From Mesorhizobium sp. LSJC280B00 (GTDB lineage Bacteria > Pseudomonadota > Alphaproteobacteria > Rhizobiales > Rhizobiaceae), in the NCBI RefSeq assembly GCF_000502835.1, contig NZ_AYVL01000018.1, forward strand, positions 239 through 64,238: DNA of 64,000 nucleotides. The letters are read 5' to 3'. A program made the translations under genes and the position numbers. This document shows positions 52,847 through 61,923 of this stretch, piece by piece; position 1 is the first letter of the stretch; each line of letters begins with the position of its first letter. The notes under the pieces were generated by a model, which saw only the letters and a program-made list of their open reading frames with translations, did not search any database and was not told the DNA's origin.

Positions 52847-53554
52847 CTATCGCAGGCAACCGACATAGGCGCCGGCGCGGCCGGCGCGCCGTTCGATCAA
52901 CGCGGCAAGCCGCCTCAGTCCCGGCCCCGGTTTCGCCGGATTGCGCACGATCGGATTCGGCAAGGTGACGGCAAGCAGCGCTGCCTGCCGGCGCGACAGC
53001 TGTTTTGCCGAGACGCCGAAATGATGCTGGGCGGCGGCCTCGATGCCGTAGATGCCCGGTCCCCATTCGGCGATGTTGAGGTAGATCTCCATGATCCGCC
53101 GTTTCGACAGCACCGCATCGAAATAGACGGCCAGCGGCAGTTCCACGACCTTACGGACCGAGCCCAACGGCCGCGACCATAGATAAAGATTCTTTACCGT
53201 CTGCATGGTGATGGTCGAGGCGCCACGTGTCATCTCGCCGGCGAGCGCATCGTCGACGACGCCGCGCAACTCGCCCAGATCGACGCCGCGATGGAAACAG
53301 AACTGCCCGTCCTCCGACATGATGACCGAATATGCCAGCACCGGCGCGACATCGTCGATGGAAACCCAGCGCCGATCGTAGCCAGAAAACGTCGCCAGGT
53401 CCTTCAGCATCAATGTCGACACCGGATGCACGAATGTCGGCAGGTACAGGAAGGTCAGCACCACCGGCACCAGCGCCAGCACGACCGCGACGGCGATGCC
53501 GCGCCGGACCCAGCGTTGAAGACCGATGCGGCTGCCGCGTCTCGGTCTCGCCAT
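52847..53554 (-). CDS. mtgA: Monofunctional biosynthetic peptidoglycan transglycosylase
   Basis: Glycosyltransferase 51 protein that polymerises lipid II into glycan strands. An N-terminal membrane helix (about residues 17-38) is followed by the GT51 motifs: catalytic Glu in SEDGQFCFHRGVD, GASTITMQTVKN and RKVVELPLA. The ATG at 53554 follows AAGGG; a TTG at 53596 would add 14 residues. 235 residues, usual length for MtgA. Confidence 0.92.
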   Translation of the reverse strand: MARPRRGSRIGLQRWVRRGIAVAVVLALVPVVLTFLYLPTFVHPVSTLMLKDLATFSGYDRRWVSIDDVAPVLAYSVIMSEDGQFCFHRGVDLGELRGVVDDALAGEMTRGASTITMQTVKNLYLWSRPLGSVRKVVELPLAVYFDAVLSKRRIMEIYLNIAEWGPGIYGIEAAAQHHFGVSAKQLSRRQAALLAVTLPNPIVRNPAKPGPGLRRLAALIERRAGRAGAYVGCLR

Positions 53555-53684
53555 GTCCAACCCTTCGGTTTCGTGATCGACGATCGGTTCCGCCAAGCCA
53601 CCCAGTCCGCGCTACTCCCTGCCCCCGGCATAATGGCGCTTGGCTTCTTGCGCAACGTCTGAGTGTCGGCTACCGCTCCCGACC

Positions 53685-54602
53685 ATGACGAAAGACGACC
53701 AAATGGCGTTCGAAGCTGCACTTATTGCCCGGGCAGTTCCGCTCGAGGCGCTGCTGAGGCGGTTGCTCGACGGACGGACGCTTTCGGGCGAGGTCGCGCG
53801 GCCCGAACGCCTGATGGCGGCAATGCGACATGGCGTGCTGAACGGCGGCAAACGACTGCGTCCCTTCCTGGTCATGGAAAGTGCTGCACTGTTTTCAGCC
53901 GACGGCGAGGCGGCGCTGCGCGTCGCGGCGGCGCTCGAATGCGTGCACTGCTATTCGCTCATCCATGACGATCTGCCGGCCATGGACGACGACGATTTGC
54001 GCCGCGGCCAGCCGACCGTGCACAGGGCTTTCGATGAGGCGACCGCCATTCTTGCGGGCGACGCCTTGCTGACACTTGCCTTCGACATCCTTGCCGACGA
54101 GGCGACACTGCTGCCGGCCGAGCGCAGGGCAACGCTGGTGCTGGCACTGGCCCGCGCCGCCGGGGCGGGAAGCATGGTCGGCGGCCAGATGCTCGATCTC
54201 GAAGCCGAACAAAGCCGGCCGGACGAGGCCGGTATCATCCGGCTTCAGGCGATGAAAACCGGTGCGCTGATCCGCTTTGCCTGCGAAGCGGGCGCTATCC
54301 TTGCCGGCGCGCCGTCGGGCGACCGCGAAAGGCTGGCCGAGTTCGGCTCGGCGATCGGGCTTGCCTTTCAGCTTGCCGACGATCTGCTCGACCTGACCGC
54401 CGACGCGCATCAGATGGGCAAGGCAACCGGCAAGGATGCCGCGGCCGGCAAGGCGACGCTGGTCGCGCTGCACGGACCGGACTGGGCGCGGGGCCAGCTC
54501 CATGGCCTCGTTGACCAGGCTCATGCGTTGCTCGAACCTTTTGGCGAGCAAGCTGCGCTTCTGAAACAAGCGGCGCAGTTCGTAGCGGCCCGCAACAATT
54601 AA
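53685..54602 (+). CDS. ispA: Polyprenyl diphosphate synthase (IspA-like)
   Basis: Short-chain trans-prenyltransferase of 305 residues, probably farnesyl diphosphate synthase. FARM HDDLPAMDDDDLRRG and SARM FQLADDLLDLTAD carry the Mg-binding Asp residues; GGKRLRP binds IPP. The start at 53685 is uncertain; an ATG at 53703 would shorten it by six residues. It joins ispG of this window in isoprenoid supply. Confidence 0.88.
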   Translation: MTKDDQMAFEAALIARAVPLEALLRRLLDGRTLSGEVARPERLMAAMRHGVLNGGKRLRPFLVMESAALFSADGEAALRVAAALECVHCYSLIHDDLPAMDDDDLRRGQPTVHRAFDEATAILAGDALLTLAFDILADEATLLPAERRATLVLALARAAGAGSMVGGQMLDLEAEQSRPDEAGIIRLQAMKTGALIRFACEAGAILAGAPSGDRERLAEFGSAIGLAFQLADDLLDLTADAHQMGKATGKDAAAGKATLVALHGPDWARGQLHGLVDQAHALLEPFGEQAALLKQAAQFVAARNN

Positions 54603-54771
54603 GCGCGCCCCTATGGCGCGCCGGAGAATTGGCGACTGATCGGCCGGACGCCCTCGCAACCGGCCGATCGGGATCATTTCCGGCGATGTCGGACCACATG
54701 GACCCGCCACACCAGTTGCCGAGCCATTCTTCAGCCTCGCGGCAGGGTTCCGCGGCTCGGGTGGACAGCGG

Positions 54772-56658
54772 TCAGCCTTCGCCAGTCGTCTTTTCCACCA
54801 CGGGCTGCGGAACCGGTTCCATCTCGGCCGCCTCGACCGCCTGCGCCTCGGCCGGCTTGCGCCGGTTGCGGATGAAGGCGGCGATGCGGTCGCGGATTTC
54901 GCCGGCGCTGAGGAACACCGGAACGCGCGCCACCGGCGCGGTCGGCTCAAAGGACAGGCCAAGGCCGGTGATCCTGCCCTTGTCGTCGACGTCGCGGACG
55001 ATCAGCTCGATCGGACCGAGCAGCACGCGGTCGGCGTATTCGGCGTGGCCGCCGAGCCGGGTAGTGACCAGGTCGCCAATGCTGAGCTTGCGTTCCGCTT
55101 CGGTCAGGCCCGGCGCGTAGGCGGTCTCCAGTTCCTCGGCGGGGCGTGACGGATCGACGGCGAAGGCCCCGAAGAAATCCGCGTCCTCGGGATCGACCAC
55201 GGCACGGCTGGCGAACAGCTTGTCGAGCAGGCGCGGATAGCGGTCCGGCACGAAGATGTAGACATGGTCGCCGGCCGCGAGCCGACCCATATCCTGGAAG
55301 CGCATCGAGCGTCCGTCGCGCAGCACCAGCGACGGCCGCGCCCAGCGCGGAATGCGTTCGCCGCGCGCCACCGGGCTGCCAGGTGCCACGCGGTAGGCGA
55401 GAAGCTCATGATGGGCGGAGCCCGGCAGTTCCAATTCGACCTTGTCGAGCGGTCCCAGGCGGGCCGGCACGATAAGGCCGAGACGGCGCGCCAGCGGCCC
55501 GACGGTCCATCCCTGGATGATCAGCGAGACCAGCACGATGATGAAGGCAGTGTTGAAGATGAGGCGGCCGTTCTCAAGACCGCCGAGCAGCGGCGTGATG
55601 GCAAGCAGGATCGACACGGCACCACGCAGGCCAACCCACGAGACGAAGGCGACTTCCGGGCGTGGCAGACGGAACGGCACCAGGCAGAGCCAGACGGCGA
55701 TTGGCCGTGCCACAAATACCAGGAACAGGCCGAGCAGCACTGCCGGCACCAGGATCGCCGGAAATTGCGAAGGCGTCGCGAACAGGCCGAGGATCAGGAA
55801 CATGATGATCTGCGCCAGCCACGACATGCCGTCCTGGAAGCGCTTGAGGATGGTGACGGCCCGGATATCGGAATTGCCGGCAATCAGGCCTGCGAGATAG
55901 ACCGCCAGGAAGCCGGAGCCGCCGACGGCACCGGCGGCAGCGAACACCATAAGCGACAGCGTCAGCACGAAGATCGGCAGTAGGCCGTGATCGAGATTGA
56001 GGCGATCGACAAGGCGCACGATGGCCATGCCGCCGAGAATGCCGATGACCGCGCCGAGCCCCATGTTGACGAGGAAGCCGACGGCAAGATCGGTGACCAG
56101 CACCTTGGCCTCGGGGTGGGTATTGGCGGCGATGACCTCGACCAGCGTGATGGTCAGGAAGATGGCGATCGGGTCATTTGTGCCGGATTCCACCTCGAGC
56201 GTGGACCGCACGCGCTCGCGCAAATTGATCTCGCCGGCGCGCAGCAGGAAGAACACCGCCGCGGCGTCGGTCGAGGCGACGGCGGCACCGAGCAGGAAGG
56301 ATTCCAGCCAGGTCAGGTCTAGCAGATAATAGGCGGCGGCGCCGAAGAGCCCGGTGGTCAAAAGGACGCCGAATGTGGCCAGCGACAGCGCCGGCCCGGC
56401 GGCCTGCCGCAAGGCGTTGAGCGGCGTGCCGAAGCCGGAATCGAAAAGGATGACCGCCAGCGCCAATGAGCCGGCAAAATAAGCAACTCGGGCATTGTCG
56501 AAATGGATGCCGAGACCGTCGGTTCCGGTGGCGAGGCCGATGCAGAGAAACAGCAGCAGGAGAGGGGCGCCGAAACGGAAAGCGATCAGGCTTGAAAACG
56601 CGGCGGCAACGACAAGTGCTGCGCCAACGAGCGTCACAAGATAGATACCATGCTCCAT
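54772..56658 (-). CDS. Potassium/proton antiporter (CPA1, NhaP2-like)
   Basis: Membrane antiporter of 628 residues. About twelve helices carry the CPA motifs (ILFDSGFGT, then VASTDAAAVFFLL and ESGTNDPIAIFL with its Asp), followed after about residue 400 by a cytoplasmic TrkA-C-type domain and a CorC/HlyC-type C-terminal domain. It probably exchanges K+ for H+ in ion homeostasis. A Pro/Glu-rich tail ends the chain. Confidence 0.9.
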   Translation of the reverse strand: MEHGIYLVTLVGAALVVAAAFSSLIAFRFGAPLLLLFLCIGLATGTDGLGIHFDNARVAYFAGSLALAVILFDSGFGTPLNALRQAAGPALSLATFGVLLTTGLFGAAAYYLLDLTWLESFLLGAAVASTDAAAVFFLLRAGEINLRERVRSTLEVESGTNDPIAIFLTITLVEVIAANTHPEAKVLVTDLAVGFLVNMGLGAVIGILGGMAIVRLVDRLNLDHGLLPIFVLTLSLMVFAAAGAVGGSGFLAVYLAGLIAGNSDIRAVTILKRFQDGMSWLAQIIMFLILGLFATPSQFPAILVPAVLLGLFLVFVARPIAVWLCLVPFRLPRPEVAFVSWVGLRGAVSILLAITPLLGGLENGRLIFNTAFIIVLVSLIIQGWTVGPLARRLGLIVPARLGPLDKVELELPGSAHHELLAYRVAPGSPVARGERIPRWARPSLVLRDGRSMRFQDMGRLAAGDHVYIFVPDRYPRLLDKLFASRAVVDPEDADFFGAFAVDPSRPAEELETAYAPGLTEAERKLSIGDLVTTRLGGHAEYADRVLLGPIELIVRDVDDKGRITGLGLSFEPTAPVARVPVFLSAGEIRDRIAAFIRNRRKPAEAQAVEAAEMEPVPQPVVEKTTGEG

Positions 56659-56822
56659 TCGTTGGTCGCCCCTAGTCGATATGCTCCGGCATCACGGGAG
56701 AGTGGGGCGAAGACATGGCCGCTGCAAGGCAGCAGCGTGGCTTTTTGCCCCACGCTGCCGATCGTCGAAAGTTTTGGCACCCCCGAGCAGCGGAGCGTGC
56801 CTCGGCGGTTCGTGCTGCAATG

Positions 56823-56848
56823 AAAAACGCCCGGACTGAGCCGGGCGT
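56823..56848 (-). terminator. Terminator of gap
   Basis: ACGCCCGG/CCGGGCGT stem, followed on the minus strand by TTTT, 28 bases past the gap stop. Further on, 56734-56756 holds another AGCGTGG/CCACGCT hairpin. Confidence 0.88.
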
Positions 56849-56875
56849 CTCCAGGTCGAGAAGCTGGCTCTCCGA

Positions 56876-57886
56876 TCAGGCGATGGTCTTGCCGAAGGCG
56901 ACGGCGGTATCGCCCATGCGGTTGGAAAAGCCCCACTCATTGTCGTACCACGACAGCACCGAAACGAAGTTGCCGTCCATGACCTTGGTCTGGTCGAGCG
57001 CCACGATCGAGGAATGCGGATCATGGTTGAAGTCGATCGAAACATTGGGGTGACGGGTAACGGCGAGGATGCCCTTCAGCTTGCCGTTCGAGGCGGCGAT
57101 CACCGCGTCATTGATCTCCTGGACGGTGGTCGGCCGCTTGGCGATGAACTTGAAATCGACGAGCGAGACGTTCGGGGTCGGCACCCGGATGGAGATGCCG
57201 TCGAGCTTGCCCTTGAGTTCGGGCAGTACCAGGCCGATGGCCTTGGCAGCACCGGTCGAGGTCGGAATCTGCGACAGCGCGGCGGCGCGGGCGCGGTAGA
57301 GGTCCTTGTGCATGGTGTCCAGCGTCGGCTGGTCGCCGGTGTAGGAATGGATCGTCGTCATCATGCCCTTCTCGATGCCGACCGCCTCATTCAGCACGGC
57401 CGCCAGCGGCGCCAGGCAGTTGGTGGTGCAGGAGGCGTTCGAGATGACGATGTGGTCCTTGGTCAGCTTGTCGTGATTGATGCCATAGACGACGGTGAGA
57501 TCGGCGCCCTCTGCCGGAGCGGAGACGAGAACGCGCTTGGCACCGGCGGTCAGATGGGCGACGGCCTTGTCGCGGGCGGTGAAGATGCCGGTGCATTCGA
57601 GCGCGATGTCGATGCCAAGCTCCTTCCAGGGCAGTTGTGTCGGATCCTTGATCGCGGTGACCTTGAATTTTTCCTTGCCGACGATGATCTGGTCGCCGTC
57701 AACCGTCACCTCATGCGGAAAGCGGCCATGCACGCTGTCGAAGCGCAGCAGATGCGCGTTGGTCTCGACCGGGCCGAGATCGTTGACCGCGACGACGTCG
57801 ATATCCTTGCGGCCGGATTCATGGATGGCGCGCAGGATGTTGCGGCCGATGCGGCCGAATCCGTTGATGGCAACTCTGACGGTCAT
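56876..57886 (-). CDS. gap: Glyceraldehyde-3-phosphate dehydrogenase
   Basis: Type I GAPDH of 336 residues: NAD-binding INGFGRIGRN at the start, catalytic Cys in SNASCTTNCLAP and the SLVDFKF segment. It lies 158 bases downstream of tkt on the same strand, separated by a perfect hairpin. pgk, its usual next gene, is instead on the other strand at 38 kb. Confidence 0.96.
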   Translation of the reverse strand: MTVRVAINGFGRIGRNILRAIHESGRKDIDVVAVNDLGPVETNAHLLRFDSVHGRFPHEVTVDGDQIIVGKEKFKVTAIKDPTQLPWKELGIDIALECTGIFTARDKAVAHLTAGAKRVLVSAPAEGADLTVVYGINHDKLTKDHIVISNASCTTNCLAPLAAVLNEAVGIEKGMMTTIHSYTGDQPTLDTMHKDLYRARAAALSQIPTSTGAAKAIGLVLPELKGKLDGISIRVPTPNVSLVDFKFIAKRPTTVQEINDAVIAASNGKLKGILAVTRHPNVSIDFNHDPHSSIVALDQTKVMDGNFVSVLSWYDNEWGFSNRMGDTAVAFGKTIA

Positions 57887-57996
57887 TGTTCTCTCCCTGG
57901 GAGTTGGAGGCCGAAGATCAAGTCCGCAGCTTCATAACGGCGGACGGGCAAAGAATCCAGCCGCCGAGGCGTGGATTTAAATCGATTAGTGCTCCA

Positions 57997-58035
57997 CCGC
58001 CCGGCAAAACCGCTATGCCAGCCTTTGCCGGGCGG
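57997..58035 (-). terminator. Perfect 12-base hairpin between tkt and gap
   Basis: Arms CCGCCCGGCAAA (57997-58008) and TTTGCCGGGCGG (58024-58035) with a 15-base loop, starting nine bases past the tkt stop. No T-run follows, so it may attenuate or process rather than end the transcript. Confidence 0.6.
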
Positions 58036-58044
58036 GGCTCACTT

Positions 58045-60036
58045 TCATTTGCCATGCAGACGGGCTTCCGCCGCCTTCACCGTTGCCTCGGCTGTGATGC
58101 CGAAATGCGGGTAGAGCTGTTCGATGGTGCCGGAGGCGCCGAAGCCGGTCATGCCGACAAAGATGCCGTCGGTGCCGATGAAGTGATCCCAGCCCTGACG
58201 GATGCCGGCTTCGATGGCAATCTTGAGCGGCGCATTGCCGATCGTCCTGCTGCGATAGTCGGCGCTCTGCTTGTCGAACAATTCGAAGCACGGCACCGAG
58301 ACGACGCGGGTCGCGTGGCCGTGCTTTTCCAAGGCCTCGCGGGCGGCCAGCGCGATCTCGACCTCGGAGCCCGAAGCGAAGATCGTCACCGCCGCCTCGC
58401 CACTGGCGGCGGCAAGTTCATAGGCGCCGCGGCTGGAGAGGTTTTCCGCAACGAAGTCGTTGCGTACCGTCGGCAGGTTCTGCCGGGTCAGCGCCAATGT
58501 CGAAGGCGTCTTTTCCGACTCAATGGCCAACTGCCAGCATTCCGCGGTTTCCACCGCGTCGGCCGGGCGGAAGACATTGTGGTTCGGAATGGCGCGAAGT
58601 GCTGCCAGATGCTCGACCGGCTGATGGGTCGGGCCGTCTTCGCCAAGGCCGATGGAATCATGGGTCATGACGAAGATCGAGCGGATGCCCATCAGCGAAG
58701 CAAGCCGCATCGCCGGACGGGCATAATCGGAAAAGCACATGAAAGTGCCGCCATAGGCGATAATGCCGCCATGCAATGTCAGCCCGTTGAGCGCGGCCGC
58801 CATGCCGTGCTCGCGAACGCCGTAATGAACGTAGCGCTGGCCGTAATCGTCGGCGGTGATGTTCTTGGTCTGGCTGGTCTTGGTGTTGTTGGAGCCGGTC
58901 AAATCGGCCGAGCCGCCGATGGTTTCGGGCACGGCGCCGTTTATGACCTCCAGCGCCATTTCCGACGACTTACGGGTGGCGACCTTCGGCTTGTCGGCGG
59001 CGAGCTTTTTCTTGTAATCGCCAATGACGGCGTCGAAGTTGGCCGGCAGCGTGCCACTGATGCGGCGTTCGAACTCTGCGCGCAATTGGGCATCAGCCTT
59101 GGCAAGGCGGCTCTCCCAGTCGGTGCGCGCCTTGACGCTGGTCCGCCCGGCGGTACGCCATGCGTCGAGGCTGTCGGCCGGGACCTCGAAGGGCGGCGAA
59201 TCCCAGCCGAAGAATTTTCTGGCGCCGGCGATTTCCTCGGCGCCGAGCGGCGAGCCGTGCGCCTTGTTGGTGCCGGCCTTGGTCGGCGCGCCGAAGCCGA
59301 TCGTCGTCTTGCAGGCAATCATCGTCGGCTTGTCGGAGTGGCGGGCCGCTTCGATGGCATAGGCGATCGCTTCCGGGTCCTGGCCGTCGATATGGCTGGC
59401 ATTCCAGCCGGACGCCTGGAAGCGGGCGACCTGGTCGGTGTTGTCGGCCAGCGACACCGGGCCATCGATCGAGATGTTGTTGTTGTCCCAGAAGACGATC
59501 AGCTTGTTCAGCTTCAGATGTCCGGCAAGCGCGATGGCTTCCTGGGATACGCCTTCCATCAGGCAGCCGTCGCCGGCCAGCACATAGGTGTAGTGGTCGA
59601 CGAGATCATTGCCGAAAGCGGCATTCATGATGCGCTCGCCGAGTGCGAAGCCGACCGAATTGGCAAGACCCTGGCCGAGTGGGCCTGTCGTCGTCTCGAT
59701 GCCGGCGGCATGGCCGTATTCCGGGTGGCCCGCGGTCCTCGACCCCAATTGGCGGAACTGCTTGATCTGGTCGATGGTGATGTCTTCGTAGCCGGTCAGA
59801 TAGAGCAGCGAGTAAAGCAGCATCGAGCCGTGGCCGGCCGACAGGATAAAGCGATCGCGGTCCGGCCAATGCGGGTTCTTCGGATCGTATTTGAGAAAGC
59901 GGGTGAACAGCACCGTGGCGATGTCGGCGCAGCCCATGGGCAATCCGGGATGGCCGGAGTTTGCCTTCTCCACAGCGTCCATGGCGAGAAAACGGATCGC
60001 ATTGGCCATCCGGTCATGTTGTTCGCGCGAAGTCAT
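58045..60036 (-). CDS. tkt: Transketolase
   Basis: ThDP enzyme of the pentose phosphate pathway, 663 residues. The ThDP-binding GDGCLMEG...NNNISIDG, the GHPGLPMG segment near the N-terminus and the catalytic Glu in YGVREHGMAAALNG are clear. GGAGGA precedes the ATG at 60036; the longer frame upstream is not conserved-looking. gap follows on the same strand. A 737-codon antisense frame is a shadow. Confidence 0.96.
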   Translation of the reverse strand: MTSREQHDRMANAIRFLAMDAVEKANSGHPGLPMGCADIATVLFTRFLKYDPKNPHWPDRDRFILSAGHGSMLLYSLLYLTGYEDITIDQIKQFRQLGSRTAGHPEYGHAAGIETTTGPLGQGLANSVGFALGERIMNAAFGNDLVDHYTYVLAGDGCLMEGVSQEAIALAGHLKLNKLIVFWDNNNISIDGPVSLADNTDQVARFQASGWNASHIDGQDPEAIAYAIEAARHSDKPTMIACKTTIGFGAPTKAGTNKAHGSPLGAEEIAGARKFFGWDSPPFEVPADSLDAWRTAGRTSVKARTDWESRLAKADAQLRAEFERRISGTLPANFDAVIGDYKKKLAADKPKVATRKSSEMALEVINGAVPETIGGSADLTGSNNTKTSQTKNITADDYGQRYVHYGVREHGMAAALNGLTLHGGIIAYGGTFMCFSDYARPAMRLASLMGIRSIFVMTHDSIGLGEDGPTHQPVEHLAALRAIPNHNVFRPADAVETAECWQLAIESEKTPSTLALTRQNLPTVRNDFVAENLSSRGAYELAAASGEAAVTIFASGSEVEIALAAREALEKHGHATRVVSVPCFELFDKQSADYRSRTIGNAPLKIAIEAGIRQGWDHFIGTDGIFVGMTGFGASGTIEQLYPHFGITAEATVKAAEARLHGK

Positions 60037-60296
60037 GCTTCCTCCAAAATGGGGGTTTGGGCCTTGGGAAAGCCCTTGAAAAGGGTGCGCGACACATAGC
60101 AGGCGCGGCCTTTTAGTCAACAAATCGGTGTGCTTTTGCCGGTCTTGTGATGGCCATGCGCGACTTACATTAGCGTTAGCAGGGGACAGTCGCGACAGCT
60201 TTATTGACGTGCGGTTCACACGACGCGTAATGTTTCAGGGATAACGCGTTCTGAACGTGGATGATTCGGTGATGGGCAGGGCGCAGGACGAAAGCC

Positions 60297-60569
60297 ATGA
60301 CCGGGGAAACGACCCTCAAGGAAGTCATTGCCAGGCTGGGTAAGGCCATCGACGGGCTGGAAAACGCCGTCGCGGCCAAGCTCGAGCATGAGCGGGACTA
60401 TTCGGAAGCCGAGGCCGAAGTGCAGCGGATGAACGCCGACCGCTCGCGGCTGGCGCAGGAGCTCGACAATTCCGAAGCTCGCGCCGAACGGCTGGAAGAT
60501 GCCAACAAAGAAGTGTCGCGAAGGCTGGTGACAGCCATGGAAACCATCCGCGCGGTACTGGACAGGTAG
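60297..60569 (+). CDS. DUF4164 coiled-coil protein
   Basis: A 90-residue helical protein of the DUF4164 family, predicted to form one long coiled coil (heptads through VQRMNADRSRLAQELDNSEARAERL). It is four bases upstream of zapA and is usually found with it in Rhizobiales, so a role at the division ring is likely but unproven. The 260-base gap back to tkt shows nothing certain. Confidence 0.87.
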   Translation: MTGETTLKEVIARLGKAIDGLENAVAAKLEHERDYSEAEAEVQRMNADRSRLAQELDNSEARAERLEDANKEVSRRLVTAMETIRAVLDR

Positions 60570-60573
60570 GCTA

Positions 60574-60939
60574 ATGGCACAAGTCACGGTTTCCATCGAC
60601 GGCAAGCAGTATCGGATGGCCTGCGACGAGGGCCAGGAAGAGCATCTGATCGATCTTGCCGAGCGCTTCGACCGCTATGTTTCGCATCTGAAGGATTCTT
60701 TTGGCGAGATTGGCGACCAGCGGCTGACCGTGATGGCCGGCATCATGGTCATGGACGAGCTTTCGGAACTGCAAAAGCGGGTCAAGGGCATGGAAAGCGA
60801 AGTGCTGACGCTGCGCAAGACGCGCGACGACGCACTGACCAAGGCCGACAAGAACGATTCCGCGCTGACCGGGGCGCTCGGCGCGCTGGCCCAGCGCATG
60901 GAAGACCTGGCGACGACGCTGGCAGTGAACAAGGCCTGA
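60574..60939 (+). CDS. zapA: Cell division protein ZapA
   Basis: FtsZ-ring stabiliser of 121 residues. The N-terminal VTVSIDGKQYRMACDEGQEEHLIDLAERFD matches the ZapA globular domain, followed by a C-terminal coiled coil. It is co-transcribed with the DUF4164 gene. The region 60940-61113 after it shows two GC hairpins but nothing I can call a 6S RNA. Confidence 0.9.
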   Translation: MAQVTVSIDGKQYRMACDEGQEEHLIDLAERFDRYVSHLKDSFGEIGDQRLTVMAGIMVMDELSELQKRVKGMESEVLTLRKTRDDALTKADKNDSALTGALGALAQRMEDLATTLAVNKA

Positions 60940-61113
60940 GCCAGCGCAGCGAAAATTCCTGCGGCATTTGCCGAGAAGCAATGAAAATATTTCGCCGCCG
61001 GGCTTGATGCCGGCGCAACAGGCATTTGAAGGATGACGCCGGAGTGATAGAAAGGCAAAAGCAGCGCCGGTCAACGCCGGCTGCGATCTGCACTCACAGG
61101 GTAGGGACACGCC

Positions 61114-61773
61114 ATGAGCCTTCGTATCAACGATATCGCCCCGGACTTCACCGCTGAGACCACGCAAGGACCGATCAGCTTCCATGAATGGATCGGCGAC
61201 GGCTGGGCAGTATTGTTCAGCCATCCGAAGAACTTTACGCCGGTTTGCACGACCGAACTCGGCACAATGGCCGGGCTCGAAGGCGAGTTCAGGAAGCGCA
61301 ACGTCAAGATCATCGGCATCTCGGTCGATCCCGTCCAAAGCCATGAAAAGTGGCAGAACGACATCAAGACCGCGACCGGTCATTCGGTGAACTACCCGCT
61401 GATCGGCGACAAGGATCTCAAGGTCGCCAAGCTTTACGAGATGCTGCCGGCGGGTGCCGGCGAGAGCTCGGAAGGCCGCACGCCCGCCGACAATGCCACG
61501 GTGCGTTCGGTTTACGTCATCGGGCCCGACAAGAAGATCAAGCTGGTTCTCACCTATCCGATGACGACCGGCCGCAACTTCGACGAAATCCTGCGCGCCA
61601 TCGATTCCATGCAGCTGACCGCCAAGCACCAGGTGGCGACGCCGGCGAACTGGAAGCAGGGCGAGGACGTCATCATCACCGCTGCCGTCTCGAATGAGGA
61701 TGCCATCAAGCGCTTCGGCGCCTATGAGACGATCCTGCCATATCTCAGGAAAACCAAGCAGCCTTCCGCCTGA
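61114..61773 (+). CDS. 1-Cys peroxiredoxin (Prx6 type)
   Basis: Thiol peroxidase of 219 residues with the peroxidatic Cys in HPKNFTPVCTTELG and a Prx6-like C-terminal domain (TPANWKQGEDVIIT). A resolving Cys is lacking. It reduces peroxides and peroxynitrite in the cytoplasm. The following MBL-fold gene, 150 bases on, suits a shared sulfur/oxidative defence role. Confidence 0.93.
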   Translation: MSLRINDIAPDFTAETTQGPISFHEWIGDGWAVLFSHPKNFTPVCTTELGTMAGLEGEFRKRNVKIIGISVDPVQSHEKWQNDIKTATGHSVNYPLIGDKDLKVAKLYEMLPAGAGESSEGRTPADNATVRSVYVIGPDKKIKLVLTYPMTTGRNFDEILRAIDSMQLTAKHQVATPANWKQGEDVIITAAVSNEDAIKRFGAYETILPYLRKTKQPSA

Positions 61774-61923
61774 GCAGGCAGAGGCGGCACAGAGAGTTTT
61801 CGGTTTTCCTGGCCGTGTGAGCATGGGGTGCTTGACGATGCCTGGTTGACGGACAACCATGCCTTTAATTTGCCGTGGCAGAGAAAATCCTTCCTGCCGT
61901 GGTGAGGGGCGAAGGAGGCTGGA

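Noticed and set aside
57886..60099. 737-codon open frame antisense to transketolase
   Set aside because: Shadow of tkt and part of the gap upstream region; no family match, and tkt is certain on the other strand.
60940..61113. 6S RNA downstream of zapA
   Set aside because: 6S RNA often follows zapA, but I could not fold the characteristic long bubble-containing hairpin or find its conserved ends.
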